From Phocoena phocoena (lineage: Eukaryota; Chordata; Mammalia; Artiodactyla; Phocoenidae): a stretch of 64,000 nt of DNA. Location: contig NC_089224.1 in assembly GCF_963924675.1 (NCBI RefSeq), positions 67,379,464 through 67,443,463 on the forward strand, written 5' to 3'. Shown here piece by piece: positions 45,362 through 57,632 of this stretch (positions are counted from its first letter, which is position 1; each line of letters opens with the position of its first letter). A program made the position numbers and the translations under genes. Under the pieces are notes generated by a model, which was not told the origin of the DNA, made no database searches, and saw only the letters and a list, made by a program, of their open reading frames with translations.

Positions 45362-46609
45362 TAAAGTGGAGACTCAACTCGAAAATCCCCTGAGCAGACA
45401 AACCATTTAAGCCACGTAAGCAAAACTAAATCATAAGCAAAATTTAATTTAGGTAAACACTGGTAAATGTTTCTGGCAATCATAAAAGAAATTAAAGTCG
45501 TCTTCCTTAAAGTATAAGATAAACACTTTTAACCAATCTCCTTCCTTCTAGAAATTCCCACTGTAATAGCCAATCTTTATAAAGGTTAACCAACTTCCTC
45601 ATTTTCACTTTACAAGCCATTCTGTAAGCTTCTCATCAGTTTGGGGTTTGAAAGCTCCCAGTTCATGAACTCTTCTTATGTGCACAATAAATTATTAACA
45701 AATACTATTTTGCTGATCTGGTTTTAATTTTTACTGTTGCTGGATTTGATCTAACAATGGTAAGATCAAATCTCATGCAGCCTCTAAAGTGCAGAGGAGG
45801 TAAGGGCAAGGAGAAAAGATAAACTATCCCTCCTACCTCTCCTTCAGATAAGGTTGGCCGAAGCTTCCCAAGTATCAAAAGAAAGCCCCTCCCTCCTTCA
45901 TAGATAGCCCTCATCCTGGCAAGGGCACACCCTGGTGGCTGATTTCGGTAGACCTGGAGTTGTGCCCTTCCTTTAGCCAGCCCAACTGAGTCCACAAAAG
46001 GATTACGTCAAAGTCCTTACAGCTACCACCAATCCATCTCTGGGCCTGCTCTAAGCAAACACGACCAGAAGCTACTACTGTGACCATCTCTGTTCACGTC
46101 TGTCTTCCCATTGCCTCATCTCTCAGTTAACCTGCTTCCATAAATGGTAAAGTTTTCTGTTGTTTTTTAACAAAATTTTAAATGCTCACTTTAAAGAAAA
46201 TGCTAAGTGGTGAGTCAATAATATGTGGTCTTCTGTACTAGGAAATGAAAACGAATGAAAATTTAAGAAGAATGCTTTAGATTCATCTTGCAAAACTTTT
46301 ACAAGATGGTGATCCACCATCACCCCCAATGGCTGGCCAAGCATTTGCCCACCCTGCCCCAATTTACAAACACCACCCGTCTCTTCCTAAATCATTCCTT
46401 AATACCCTCTCCATGTATCTCTGTAAAACATCAGTTAGTGTAAAAATTACTTAAGAGACGTATGCTCTACACAAATGAAAGGTAAAGAGACAAAAGCTTG
46501 ACAATATGATTTTGCCTGCTGATCTTAAAGTCTACTTTGCTTTATTTCTCTAGTCTTATGTGAGTTGTATTTTTAAACATGACTAAAAACATACCTTTGC
46601 AACTTAGAA
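45362..46609. other. No gene; possible LTR remnant
   Basis: Mostly unique. 45560-45725 ('gcttctcatcagtttggggttt', 'gtgcacaataaattattaacaaatactattttgctgatctgg') has the feel of an LTR 3' end with a polyadenylation signal, but I cannot assign a family. Confidence 0.4.
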
Positions 46610-46720
46610 AAAGTAACTTTTTGGTTCTTGTGACCCTGGGCAAGTCTTTTACCCTGTTCCAGCATCATTTTCTTCCATGTAATAATATGGGTTCTATTTG
46701 CCCCTTTTAATTGTAAAAAC
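46610..46720 (+). repeat. MIR SINE fragment
   Basis: 'gttcttgtgaccctgggcaagtcttttaccctgttccagcatcattttcttccatgtaataatatggg' is a diverged MIR core. Confidence 0.65.
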
Positions 46721-47279
46721 TCTAATGTTATTATTCTGAGTAAATTTACTCTCTGAATATACTTTGTCCTGAGATAAAGCTAACCCTGCTATTTGCTTCT
46801 TACAGAGAGCTGTTGCCACAATTATCTTGATTTCAAAAATGAATGATCTATATAGCTAAGCAAGAGTGAGTGGTTAAATCAAAAGGGGGGAAACCCTATT
46901 TATTGTTTCTCCTTTGATCTCTTTCCAAGATCTGAGATGTGACATATTCAATAATGATTCCAGCCTCTCTGAAGGCCATTCTGTTCTTTTCTCTTTTATT
47001 CAGAGATATGGTGATCAGGAAAGCAGAAAAAAAGTAGGAAGTAACCTTCAATGTTACAAATGCTTACCATTTGATTTGAGGACATCGTTGTTAGTAGACA
47101 AAGGCACTGCTATTCAGATGCTGTTTCTGCTGAAAATGTTTTCATGTCTGAAGTTGCCAAGTATTAATCAGCAAACACAGTCTTGCCTCTGTGATTTCAT
47201 TAGAGTCTTAACTTGATTACACTGTATGTCTCTCCTCTGACAATAGGGTGTCCATTTACCTCTACAGAAGCACCATTCC
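46721..47279. other. No recognisable feature
   Basis: Unique DNA. The 100-codon open frame at 46914-47216 has no recognisable domain, signal peptide or homology; left uncalled. Confidence 0.45.
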
Positions 47280-48560
47280 TTTTCTTACTCAGCATCAATC
47301 ATGGACCAGATGCCAGGACACAGGATCAAAGAATACTGACCATTAAGGAACCCCTAGTCTGGTACAGAAGGGGGACTATATACAAATATTTTATTTTTAA
47401 TAAAATTTGATTAGAACTACAAGAGAGATAAGTACCAGCAACTATGGAGGAGAAAGAGACTGACTGCTTGGGTCGGTCCAGGAACATTTACAGAGTAGGT
47501 GTCATTTGTACCCCATCCCTCATCTTGAAGGATAAAGAGGAGTGCATCCAGCAGACAAGGTAAGAGAAAATATTTCAGGTAGAGAGAGAGCAGTGCATGT
47601 AAGGCATAACAATACACAGGACATTGGGTCTAAATATAGTTTGACAGGATCAGAACAAAAAGTGTATGTGCAAGAGCAGTAAATGGAGCTAAGGTGATAC
47701 CAGGAGGCTGACCGTAGAAGTTCTTATAAGTTATGTTAAGGAATTTGTGCTTTATCTTACAGGTTAATGCGGATTTGGAGAGGCAAATAAAATGGTATTT
47801 CACAAAGTCCATTCTGAAGGACATCAGCCCTCTCTGTACTATACCCCAGCCCCCCTCCAAAAAGTTTTTGGTCAGTACAGTTTAGGAAAAATTACACATT
47901 AAAACACCATTTTGGGGACTTCCCTGGTGGTCCAGTGGTCAAGACTCTGCACTTCCACTGCAGGAGGCGTGGGTTTGATACCTGGTCAGGGAATTAAGAT
48001 CCCACATGCCACAAGGCCAAAAATTTTTTTGAATTAAATTAAAATAAAAAATTTTTTAAAAACACCCTTTGGATATCATAATGTATAAATCCCCAAAGTC
48101 CTGATAAGTCTTACGATGAAGAATCATGTTTCAACATGATTTAACCTAGAATTTCCCAAATGTAACATCTTTAACATCCTTCAGAACGAATATGTGCAGA
48201 GCAATATGGGAAGTGTCTGGCACTGTAACTAAATCTGCATTTTAGAAGAGTTGCTTTAAGGTCATCTTCTAAAGTAATTTATTAGACACTAGAGAAAGAA
48301 ACAGGTAGGAAAGTGCTATAATGGTACAGATGAAGACGACAAGTTCTTTAATAGGATAGCAAAAGATTTAGGCGAGAGACTTCTGAGAGTGTGGTAACTG
48401 ACTGGATGGGAGGCGGGTACTGTGTAAGGAAGATGAGGAGAAGATAGACCCTGTGTTATCAAACAGGGTAACTTAATACATGGTGGGGTCATCTGATAAA
48501 AGAGGGAAATAAGAGCCAGTTGGGAGCAAATAATGATCTTGTGCTGATGTGGTGAAAACC
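47280..48560 (+). repeat. Ancient LINE-like mammal-wide repeat, split by a SINE
   Basis: 'atcatggaccagatgccaggacacagg', 'ttaaggaacccctagtctgg', 'catttacagagtaggtgtcattt', 'gagagagagcagtgcatgtaagg', 'gttatgttaaggaatttgtgctttatctta', then after the SINE 'agaagagttgctttaagg', 'actggatgggaggcgg', 'aagaggg'. Same family and orientation as 30780-31640. Confidence 0.65.
47916..48057 (+). mobile_element. Short CHR-1-type tRNA-derived SINE
   Basis: 'ggacttccctggtggtccag', 'gggtttgatacctggtcaggg' (B-box region), 'aagatcccacatgccacaaggcc', then an A/T-rich tail. It lacks the long body of the other SINEs and is only the tRNA-like part. TSD AAAACACCATTTTGG (47901-47915) against AAAACACCCTTTGG (48059-48072), imperfect, so it is older than the CHR-2 copies. 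Confidence 0.9.
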
Positions 48561-49294
48561 TTCATGCCATGGGCTCAATGGCTGGTCAATAATACCACGT
48601 GACAGTGATGACTAAATTATTACATATGAAATATGTTTCATCATAATAGCAAAGGTATGGGTCTGATTGAGCTATTTGAGACATATTTTCTTTACATATT
48701 TATATATACAAACTTATCTAAATGGAGTTGACTTACACCAAGAGAAATTATTTATAGAAATCCTCAGGAAAATACTTTCATAAAACCTGTAATCACAAAT
48801 GAATGCATTTGTACTAAGTCTGCACCTGAATGCTTGCTGATTTTTAAATCTGAGATAAGCAGAGTGCTGGTGAGTCTTCTGATAATATCATTTGACAGTC
48901 AATATTCCTCCATTCCAGTTAATATCCTAGCAACTGAGTGAACTGTTTTAATATTCATCCAGAGGTCTTATGGCTTCACTTCTGAGAATGAAGCGTTATT
49001 TCTTTATAAGAGACATAAAATTGGGGGTAGTGTAATATGGTCACTATGTGTTAAACTGCTCTATGGAATGACTTGCTTATACTCATTCAATAAGTATTTA
49101 CACCTCGAGAACACACATCTGAAGATGTTCACCATCTAAAAGCATTAAGGCTTACATTTTCCAAGAATGATATTTTATTTTATTAATACCGTAAGTGGTT
49201 TCTTATCCAATCAAAACTGGATGAATGGCTAAAATTATGGAAACAAACTTATAATAAGGCTTAAAACTTCATAATCACATTTTCTAAGTAAATT
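48561..49294. other. No recognisable feature
   Basis: AT-rich unique DNA. Confidence 0.5.
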
Positions 49295-49505
49295 ACATGG
49301 CACTCATTAATGTACCAAGTGCTGCTGTCGGATCTTCGCACGTATTGACTCATTTAATTCCTACCATAACAGTATCAAGTAGGCGCTGTTATTAATCCTG
49401 CTCTATAGATGGTGAAACTGAAGTTAGGTAGGGTGTCCAAGTTCATGCAGCAAAGTTGGGACTTGAACCCAGGCAAACTGGCTAAGAGTTTGAGCTCTTG
49501 ACCCC
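49295..49505 (-). repeat. MIR SINE
   Basis: 'taccaagtgctgctgtcgg', 'attgactcatttaattcctacc', 'gatggtgaaactgaagttaggtagggtgtccaagttcatgcagc', 'gacttgaacccaggcaaac', 'gagctcttgacc' is a well-kept reverse-complement MIR. Confidence 0.92.
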
Positions 49506-49834
49506 CTGGCCATCACTTATTTGTACTTGTCTAGCATTAACCTTTCAAGCAGGTGTCCCCACTGTTCCCATGAATTCTTTTTATTGTAGGAAATCTATCC
49601 ATCTAGATTTTGTATCTATCCATGATCTGGATTTTTTACACAGAGAAAAAGTTTCCTCTTATTTCTTATTTTCTTATTCAAAAATAAATGACTTTCATGA
49701 TAACGATAAATTGGTATTTACCTTGCAGAACTTTCACTTTGAATTTCTATCCCTTGAAGTAATGTTTTTATGTTTTAATTAATTACATCAATACTTCTAA
49801 ATATACCAACTCATTAAGATCTTTGTGTGATTGC
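49506..49834. other. No recognisable feature
   Basis: AT-rich DNA between two MIR copies; the 94-codon open frame at 49498-49782 has no identifiable domain. Confidence 0.45.
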
Positions 49835-49970
49835 TGACTGCCAGGTACCATGGTAATTGCATTACATGCATCATCATATTTAATCTTCCCAACATCCACA
49901 GATTATTTTACAGATGAGAAATCTGAGAATCAAAGGGGTAAAGAAACTTTCCCTGGTCTCAGCATCCAGA
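49835..49970 (-). repeat. MIR SINE fragment
   Basis: 'gccaggtaccatggtaattgcattacatgcatcatcatatttaatcttccc', 'cagatgagaaatctgagaatcaaaggggtaaagaaactttcc' is a reverse-complement MIR. Confidence 0.8.
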
Positions 49971-49995
49971 AAGTTGTCCTCTTAAAAAATTACAG

Positions 49996-50550
49996 CAGCA
50001 CTATTTACAATAGTCAAAACATGGAAGCAACCCAAGCGCCCATAAACAGACGATTGGCTTAAGAAGATGTGGTGTATGTGTGTGTGTATGTATATAAAAT
50101 GGAGTATTACTCAGCCATAAAAAAGAAATATGCCATTTGCAGCAAGGTGGATGGACCTAGAGAATATTAGGCTTAGTGAAATAAGTCATATACAAAGACA
50201 AATACTACATGATATCACTTGTATGTGGAATCTAAAAATAATACAAATTAATCTATATACAAAACAGAAATTCACAGTCATAGAAAACAAACTTATGATT
50301 ACCAAAGGGGAGAGTGAGGGGAAGAAGAGACAGATTAGGAGTATGGGATTTACAGATACAAACTACTATATATAAAATAGACAATAAGCAACAAGGATTT
50401 ACTGTGTAGCACAGAGAATTCTATCTAACATCTTGTAATAACCTATAATGGAATATAATCTGCAAAGAAAAATGAATCACTATGCTGTACACGTGTACAC
50501 CTGAATCATTATGCTGTACACAATATTGTAAACAAAATATACTGCAATTT
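49996..50550 (+). mobile_element. L1 LINE, 5'-truncated 3' fragment with TSD
   Basis: Last part of ORF2 ('cagcactatttacaatagtc', 'gtattactcagccat', 'aatactacatgatatcac') and an older-type 3'UTR. The segment 'tatgctgtacacgtgtacacctgaatcat' shows a small duplication of 'atgctgtacac' (50481-50520). TSD TTAAAAAATTACAG at 49982-49995 and TTAAAAATTACAG at 50551-50563. Confidence 0.93.
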
Positions 50551-50563
50551 TTAAAAATTACAG

Positions 50564-50921
50564 ACTTCTTACTATTTTAGGGATCAAGGTGGCTTTGTAA
50601 ACTTATTTCCTGGTGATACTTGTAGTTGGGTACCTGACCTCCTCAATTTTATTTTAAAACTACATTTGTAGGAACTTTAGTGGACTTAAGGAAAACAGGA
50701 AAAAACTAAAAATCACTATAATCCTACATTTCACACTGACTAGCATTGTCTTTTTTCTCTTCTTTCTAAAACTATAATATTGATTTCACTTAACATTATG
50801 TCATGTGTTTTTATAATTATCATTTTTAATGGGTACATCTTATTTCACTTAGTCGACATTATAACTTAACTTTCTTCCAAACATCTGGACTTAGTTTGTT
50901 CACAATTAAAAAATACTTTAA
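50564..50921. other. No recognisable feature
   Basis: AT-rich DNA between two L1 insertions. Confidence 0.5.
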
Positions 50922-50937
50922 AAAAGTTACAGTAGCT

Positions 50938-52864
50938 GGAGGACCTTCAAAGTGGCGGAGGAATATGACATGGAGATCACCTTCCTCCCCACAGATACAT
51001 CAAAAATACACCTACATGTGGAACAACTCCTACAGAACACCTACTGAACGCTGGCAGAAGACCTCAGACTTCCCAAAAGGCAAGAAAATCCCCAGGTACC
51101 TGGGTAGGGCAAAAGAAAAAAGAACAAACAGAGACAAAAGAATAGGGACAGGACCTGCACCTCTGGGAGGGAGCCGTGAAGAAGGAAAGGTTTCCACACA
51201 CTAGGAAGCACCTTCACTGGCGGAGATGGGGGTGGCAAGGGGGAAAGCTTCAGAGCCATGGAGGAAAGCGCAGCAACAGGGGTTCAGAGGGCAAAGCGGA
51301 GAGATTCCCGCACAGAGGACGGGTGCCGACCAGCACACCAGCCCGAGAGGCTTGTCTGCTCACCTGCCGGGGCGGGCGGGGCTGGAAGCTGAGGCTCGGG
51401 CTTCGGTCGGACTCCAGGGAGAGGACCGGGGTTGGCGGTGTGAACACAGCCTGAAAGGGGCTACTGCACCACAGCTAGCCGGGAGGGAGTCTGGGAGAAA
51501 GTGTGGAGCTGCTGAAGAGGCAGGAGGCCATGGTTTCGGGGTGCGCGAGGAGAGGAGATTCAGAGCACCGCCTAAACGAGCTTCAGAGACAGGTGCAAGC
51601 CACGGCTATCAGCGCGGACCCCAGAGACGGGCATGAAATGCTAAGGCTGCTAAGCAGCCACCAAGAATCCTGTGTGCGAGCACAGGTCACTATCCACACA
51701 CACCTTCTGGGGAGCCTGTGCAGCCCGCCACTGCCAGGGTCCCGTGATCCAGGAACAACTTCCCCAGGAGAATACACGGTGCGCCTCAGGCTGGTGCAAC
51801 GTCACGCTGGCCTCTGCCGCTGCAAGCTCGCCCCACATTCCATACCCCACCCTCCCCCCAGCCTGAGTGAACCAGAGCTCCCCAATCAGCTGCTCCTTTA
51901 ACCCCGTCCTGTCTGAGCAAAGAACAGACGCCCTCCGGCAACCCACACGCAGAGGCGGAGCCAAATCCAAAGCTGAGCCCTGGGAGCTGTGCGAACGAAG
52001 AAGAGAAAGGGAAATCTCTCCCAGCAGCCTCAGGAGCAGTATATTAAAGGTCCACAATCAACTTGATGTACCCTGCATCTGTGGAATACCTGAATAGACA
52101 ACGAATCACCCCAAAACTGAGGTGGTGGATTTTGGGAGCAACTGGAGACTTGGGGTTTGCTGTATGCAACTGACTAGTTTCTGACTTATATGTTTATCTT
52201 AGTTTAGTTTTTAGCACCTATTATCATTGGTGGATTTGTTTATTGGTTTGGTTTCTCTCTTTTTTTATTACTTTTTTATTTTAATAATATTTTTTAAATT
52301 TTTTATTTTAATTATTTTATTTTACTTTATTTTTCCTTCTTCTTTTTTGTCCATTTTGTTCTGAGCCGTGTGGCTGACAGGGTCCTGGTGCTCCAGCTGG
52401 GTATTAGGCCTGAGTCTCACAGGTGGGAGAGCCAAGTTCAGGACATAGGACCACCAGAGATCTCCTGGCCCCACGTAATATCAATCAGCGAGACCTCTCC
52501 CAGAGATCTCTGTCTCAATGCTAAGACCCAGCTCCACTCAACAACCAGCAAGCTCCAGTGCTGGACACCTTATGCCAAACAACTAGCATGACAGGAACAC
52601 AACACCACACATTAGCAGAGAGGCTGCTTAAAATCATAATAAGGCCACAGACACCTCAAAACACACCACCCGACTCGGTCCTGCCCACCAGAAAGACAAT
52701 ATCCAGCCTCATCCAACAGAACACAGGCACCAGTCCCCTCTACCAGGAAGTTTACACAACCCACTTAACCAACCTTACCCACTGGGGGCAGACACCAAAA
52801 CCAATAGGAACTACAAACCTGTAGCCTGTGAAAAGGAGACCTCAAACACAGTAAGTTAAGCAAA
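50938..52864 (+). promoter_or_regulatory. L1 5'UTR / internal promoter region (second type)
   Basis: Long GC-rich leader (about 50938-52060) with CpG-containing stretches ('ggggcgggcggggctgg' at 51369), then an AT-rich part (52190-52345) and an A/C-rich part just before ORF1. Open frames here (51176-51901) are chance frames in GC-rich DNA. It starts with 'aagtggcggagg', resembling the 'aagatggcggagg' start of many L1 5'UTRs that binds YY1 in primates; here the YY1-like core is altered (agtggcgg). Confidence 0.85.
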
Positions 52865-53749
52865 ATGAGAAGACAGAGAAATACACAGCAGATGAAGGAG
52901 CAAGGTAAAAACCCACCAGACCAAACAAATGAAGAGGAAATAGGCAGTCTACCTAAAAAACAATTCAGAGTAATGATAGAAAAGATGATCCAAAATCTTG
53001 ATAATAGAATGGAGAAAATACAAGAATCATTTAACAAGGACCTAGAAGAATTAAAGAGGTAACAAACAATGATGAACAACACAATAAATGAAATTTAAAA
53101 TTCTCTAGAAGAAATCAATAGCAGAATATCTGAGGTAGAAGAACAGATAAGTGACCAGGAAGATAAAATAGTGGAAATTACTACTGCAGAGCACAATAAA
53201 GAAAAAAGAATGAAAAGAATTGAGGACAGTCTCAGAGACCTCTCGATAACATTAAAGGCACCAACATTTGAATTACAGGGGTCCCAGAAGAAGAAGAGAA
53301 AAAGAAACGGACTGAGAAAATATTTGAAGAGATTATAGTTGAAAACTTCCCTAATATGGGAAAGGAAATAGTCAATCAAGTCCAGGAAGCACAGAGTCCC
53401 ATGAGGATAAATACAAGGAGAAACACACCAAGCCACATATTAATCAAACTATCAAAAATTAAATACAAAGAAAAACTATTAACAGCAGCAAGGGAAAAAC
53501 AACAAATAACATACAAGGGAATCCCCATAAGGTCAACAGCTGCTCTTTCAGCAGACACTCTGCAAGCCATAAGGGAGTGGCAGGACATATTTAAAGTGAT
53601 GAAAGGGAAAAGCCTACAACCAAGATTATCCAGCAAGGGTCTCATTCAGATTTGATGGAGAAATTAAAAACTTTTCAGACAAGCAAAAGTTAAGAGAATT
53701 CAGCACCACCAAACCAGCTCTACAACAAATGCTAAAGGAACTTCTCTAG
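52865..53749 (+). pseudogene. L1 ORF1 (RNA-binding chaperone), broken
   Basis: Starts MRRQRNTQQMKEQGKNPPDQ. The first piece (65 codons) holds NLDNRMEKIQESFNKDLEEL, the beginning of the coiled coil, and stops at 53060-53062. The coiled coil resumes as EINSRISEVEEQISDQEDKI (about 53108-53170) after a second stop near 53097. A frameshift near 53245-53260 precedes the RNA-binding (RRM-like) domain. The C-terminal piece from 53356 (GKEIVNQVQEAQSP, then RSTAALSADTLQAIREWQ) leads to LKELL and the stop at 53747-53749, 59 bases before ORF2. The intact protein would be about 290-340 residues, as is usual for L1 ORF1p. Confidence 0.9.
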
Positions 53750-53808
53750 GCAAGAAACACAAGAGAAGGAAAAAGACCTACAAAAACAAACCCAAAACAA
53801 TTCAGAAA

Positions 53809-56800
53809 ATGGTATTAGGAACATACATATCGATAATTACCTTAAACGTAAATCGATTGAATGCTCCAACCAAAAGACACAGACTGGCTGAATGGATACA
53901 AAAAGAAGATCCCTATATATGCTGTCTACAAGAGACCCACTTCAGACCTAGGGACACATACAGACTGAAAGTGAGGGGGTGTAAAAAGATATTCCATGCA
54001 AATGGAAATCAGAAGAAAGCTGGAGTAGCAATTCTCATATCAGACAAAATAAACTTTAAAATAAAGACTATTACAAGAGACAAAGGAGGACACTACATAA
54101 TGATCAAGGGATCAATCCAAGAAGAAGATATAACAATTGTAAAAATTTATGCAGCCAACATAGGAGCACCTCAATACATAGGCAAATGCTAACAGCTATA
54201 AAAGGGGAAATCAACAGTAACACAATAATAGTATTGTGTTAAATAATAGTTTAAGTGGGGACTTAAACACCCCACTTTCACCAATGGACAGATCATCCAA
54301 AATGAAAATAAATAAGGAAACACAAGCTTTAAATGACACATTAAACAAGATTGACTTAATTGATATTTATAGGACATTACAACCAAAAACAGCATAATAC
54401 ACTTTCTTCTCAAGTGCACAAGGAACATTCGCCAGGATATATCATATCTTGGGTCACAAATCAAGGCTTGGTAAATTTAAGAAAATTAATGTTGTATCAA
54501 GTATCTTTTCTGACCACAATGCTATGAGACTAGGTATCAATTACAGGAAAAAAACTGTAAAAAATACAAACACATGGCTGAACAATATGCTAATAAATAA
54601 CCAAGAGATCACTGAAGAAATCAAAGAGGAAATCAAAAAATACGTAGAAACAAATGACAATGAATACACGATGACCCAAAACCTATGGGAGGCAGCAAAA
54701 GCAGTTCTAAGAGGGAAGTTTATAGCAATACAATCCTACCTCAAGAAACAAGAAAAATCTCAAATAAACAACCTAACCTTACATATAAAGCAATTAGAGA
54801 AAGAAGAACAAAAAAACACCAAAGTTAGCAGAAGGAAAGAAATCATAAAGATCAGACCAGATATAAATGAAAAAGAAATAAAGGAAACAGTAGCAAAAAT
54901 CAATAAAACTAAAAGCTGGTTCTTTGAGAAGATAAACAAAATTGATAACCCATTAGCCAGACTCATCAAGAAAAAAAGGAGAAGGCTCAAATCAACAGAA
55001 TTAGAAATGAAAAAGGAGAAGTAACAACTGACACTGCAGAAATACAAAGGATCATGAGAGATTACTACAAGCAACTCTATGCCAATGAAGTGGACAACCT
55101 GGAAGAAAAGGACAAATTCTTAGAAAAGCACAGCCTTCTGAGACTGAACAAGGAAGAGACAGAAAATATAACCAGACCAATCACAAGCACTGAAATTGAA
55201 ACTGTGATTAAAAATCTTCCAACAGACAAAACCCCAGGACCAGATGACTTCACAGGCTAATTCTATCAAACATTTAGAGAAGAGCTAACACATATCCTTC
55301 TTAAACTCTTCCAAAATATAGCAGAGGGAGGAACACTCCCAGTGTCATTCTATGAGGCCACCATCACCCTGATACCAAAATCAGAGACAGATGTCACAAA
55401 AAAAGAAAACTACAGGCCAATATAACTGATGAACAGAGATGTGAAAATCCACAACAAAATACCAGCAAATAGAATTCAGCAGCACATTAAAAGGATCATA
55501 AACCATGATTAAGTGGGGTCTATCCCAGGAATGCAAGGATTCTTCAACATATGCAAATCAATCAATGTGATACACCATATTAACAAACTGAAGGAGAAAA
55601 ACCACATGATCATCTCAATAGATGCAGAAAAAGCTTTTGACAAAATTCAACACACATTTATGATAAAAACTCTCTAGAAAGTAGGCATAGAGAGAAGCTA
55701 CCTCAACATAATAAAGGCCATATATGACAAACTCACAGCCAACATCGTTATCAATGGAGCAACACTGAAACCATTTCCACTAAGATCAGGAACAAAACAA
55801 GGTTGTCCACTCTCACCACTATTATTCAACATAGTTTTGGAAGTTTTAGCCATAGCAATCAGAGATGAAAAAGAAATAAAAGGAATCCAAATCAGAAAAG
55901 AAGAAATAAAACTGTCACTGTTTGCAGATGACATGACACTATACACACAGAATCCTAAAGATGCTACCAGAAAACTACTAGAGTTAATCAATGAATTTTG
56001 TTAAGTAGCAGGATACAAAATTAATTTACAGAAATCTCTTGCATTCCTATACACTAATGGTGAAAAATCTGAAAGAGAAATTAAGGAAACATTCCCATTT
56101 ACCATTGCAACAAAAAGAATAAAATACCTAGGAATAAACCTACCAAAGGAGACAAAAGACCTATAGGCAGAAAACTATAAGAAACTGATGAAAGAAATTA
56201 AAGATGATACAAATAGATGGAGAGATATACCATGGTCTTGGATTGGAAGAATCAGTATTGTGAAAATGACTATACTACCCAAAGCAATCTACAGATTCAA
56301 TGCAATCCCTATCAAACTACCAATGGCATTTTTCACAGAACTACAACAAAAAACTGTACAATTTGTATGGAAACACAAAAGACCCTGAATAGCCAAAGCA
56401 ATCTTGAAAAAGAAAAACGGAGCTGGCGGATTCAGGCTCCCGGACTTCAGACTATACTACAAAGCTACAGTAATCAAGACAGTATGGTACTGGCATAAAA
56501 ACAGAAATATAGATCAATGGAACAGGATAGAAAGCCCAGAGATAAAGCCACACACACATGGTCACGTTATCTTTGATAAAGGAGACCAGAGTATACAATG
56601 GAGAAAAGACAGCCTCTTCAATAAGTGGTGCTGGGAAAACTGGATAGCTACATGTAAAAGAATGAAACTGGAACACTCCCTAACACCATACACAAAAATA
56701 AACTCAAAATGGATTAAAGACCTAAATGTAAGGCCAGACACTATAAAACTCTTAGAGGAAAACATCGGCAGAACACTCTATGACATAAATCACAGTAAGG

Positions 56801-57632
56801 TCCTTTTTGACCCACCTCCTAGAGAAAGGGAAATAAAAACAAAAATAAACAAATGGGACCTAATGAAACTTAAGAGCACAGCAAAGGAAACCATAAACAA
56901 GATGAAAAGACAACCCTCAGAATGGGAGAAAGTATTTGCAAATGAAGCAACTACCAAAGGATTAATCTCCAAAATTTACAAGCAGCTCATACAGCTCAAT
57001 ATCAAAAAAACAACCCATTCCAAAAATGGGCAGAAGACCTAAATAGACATTTCTCCAAAGAAGATATACAGATTGCCAACAAACACATGAAAGGATGCTC
57101 AACATCACTAATCATTAGAGAAATGCAAATCAAAACTACAATGAGGTATCATCTCACACCAGTCAGAATGGCCATCATCAAAAAATCTAGAAACAATAAA
57201 TGCTGGAGAGGGTGTGGAGAAAAGGGAACCCTCTTGCACTGTTGGTGGGAATGTAAATTGGTACAGCCACTGTGGAGAACAGTGTGGAGGTTCCTTAAAA
57301 ACTAAAAATGGAACTACCATATGACCCAGCAATCCCACTGCTGGGCATATACCCTGAGAAAACCATAATTCAAAAAGAGTCATGTACCAAAATGTTCATT
57401 GCAGCACTATTTACAGTAGCCAGGATATGGAAGCAACCTAAGTGTCCATCGACAGATGAATGGATAAAGAAGATGTGGCACATATATACAATGGAATATT
57501 ACTCAGCTATAAAAAGAAACAAAATTGTTATTTGTAGTGAGGTGGATGGACCTAGAGTCTGTCCTACAGAGTGAAGTAAGTCAGAAAGAGAAAAACAAAT
57601 ACCATATGCTTACACATATATATGGAATCTAA
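53809..57632 (+). pseudogene. L1 ORF2 (endonuclease-reverse transcriptase), broken
   Basis: Begins at 53809 with MVLGTYISIITLNVNRLNAP. The endonuclease N-terminal half is open to 54192 and includes CCLQETHF; the GDFN box region is destroyed by an insertion (54219-54250). The second open piece (54449-55024) covers the rest of the endonuclease and linker. RT pieces: TPGPDDFTG, then a stop at 55258-55260, further stops near 55424 and 55510, and catalytic FADD intact at 55921-55932. After a stop near 56002 and another near 56386, a 212-codon piece (56404-57042) has [20 protein letters not shown]. The C-terminal zinc-knuckle-like [18 protein letters not shown] is at 57201-57254 (C-x3-C-x7-H-x4-C). 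ORF2 ends THIYGI, stop TAA 57630-57632. Expected product is about 1,275 residues; this copy is dead. Confidence 0.95.
54219..54250. repeat. Palindrome-forming short insertion in the endonuclease region
   Basis: AACACAAT (54219-54226) and ATTGTGTT (54233-54240) form a perfect 8-bp stem around AATAGT, and AATAATAGT is repeated at 54224-54232 and 54242-54250. The minus-strand L1 at 39040-39070 lacks the extra ~18-20 bases and reads straight into the GDFN codons. Confidence 0.9.

Noticed and set aside
46914..47216. 100-codon open frame in otherwise unique DNA
   Set aside because: No recognised motif, no Kozak-like or splice support visible and AT-rich composition; kept only as a note.
51226..51901. 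130-codon-class open frames and apparent CpG-rich island
   Set aside because: The region is the GC-rich L1 5'UTR, bounded by the L1 insertion ends; it is not a host CpG island or gene start.
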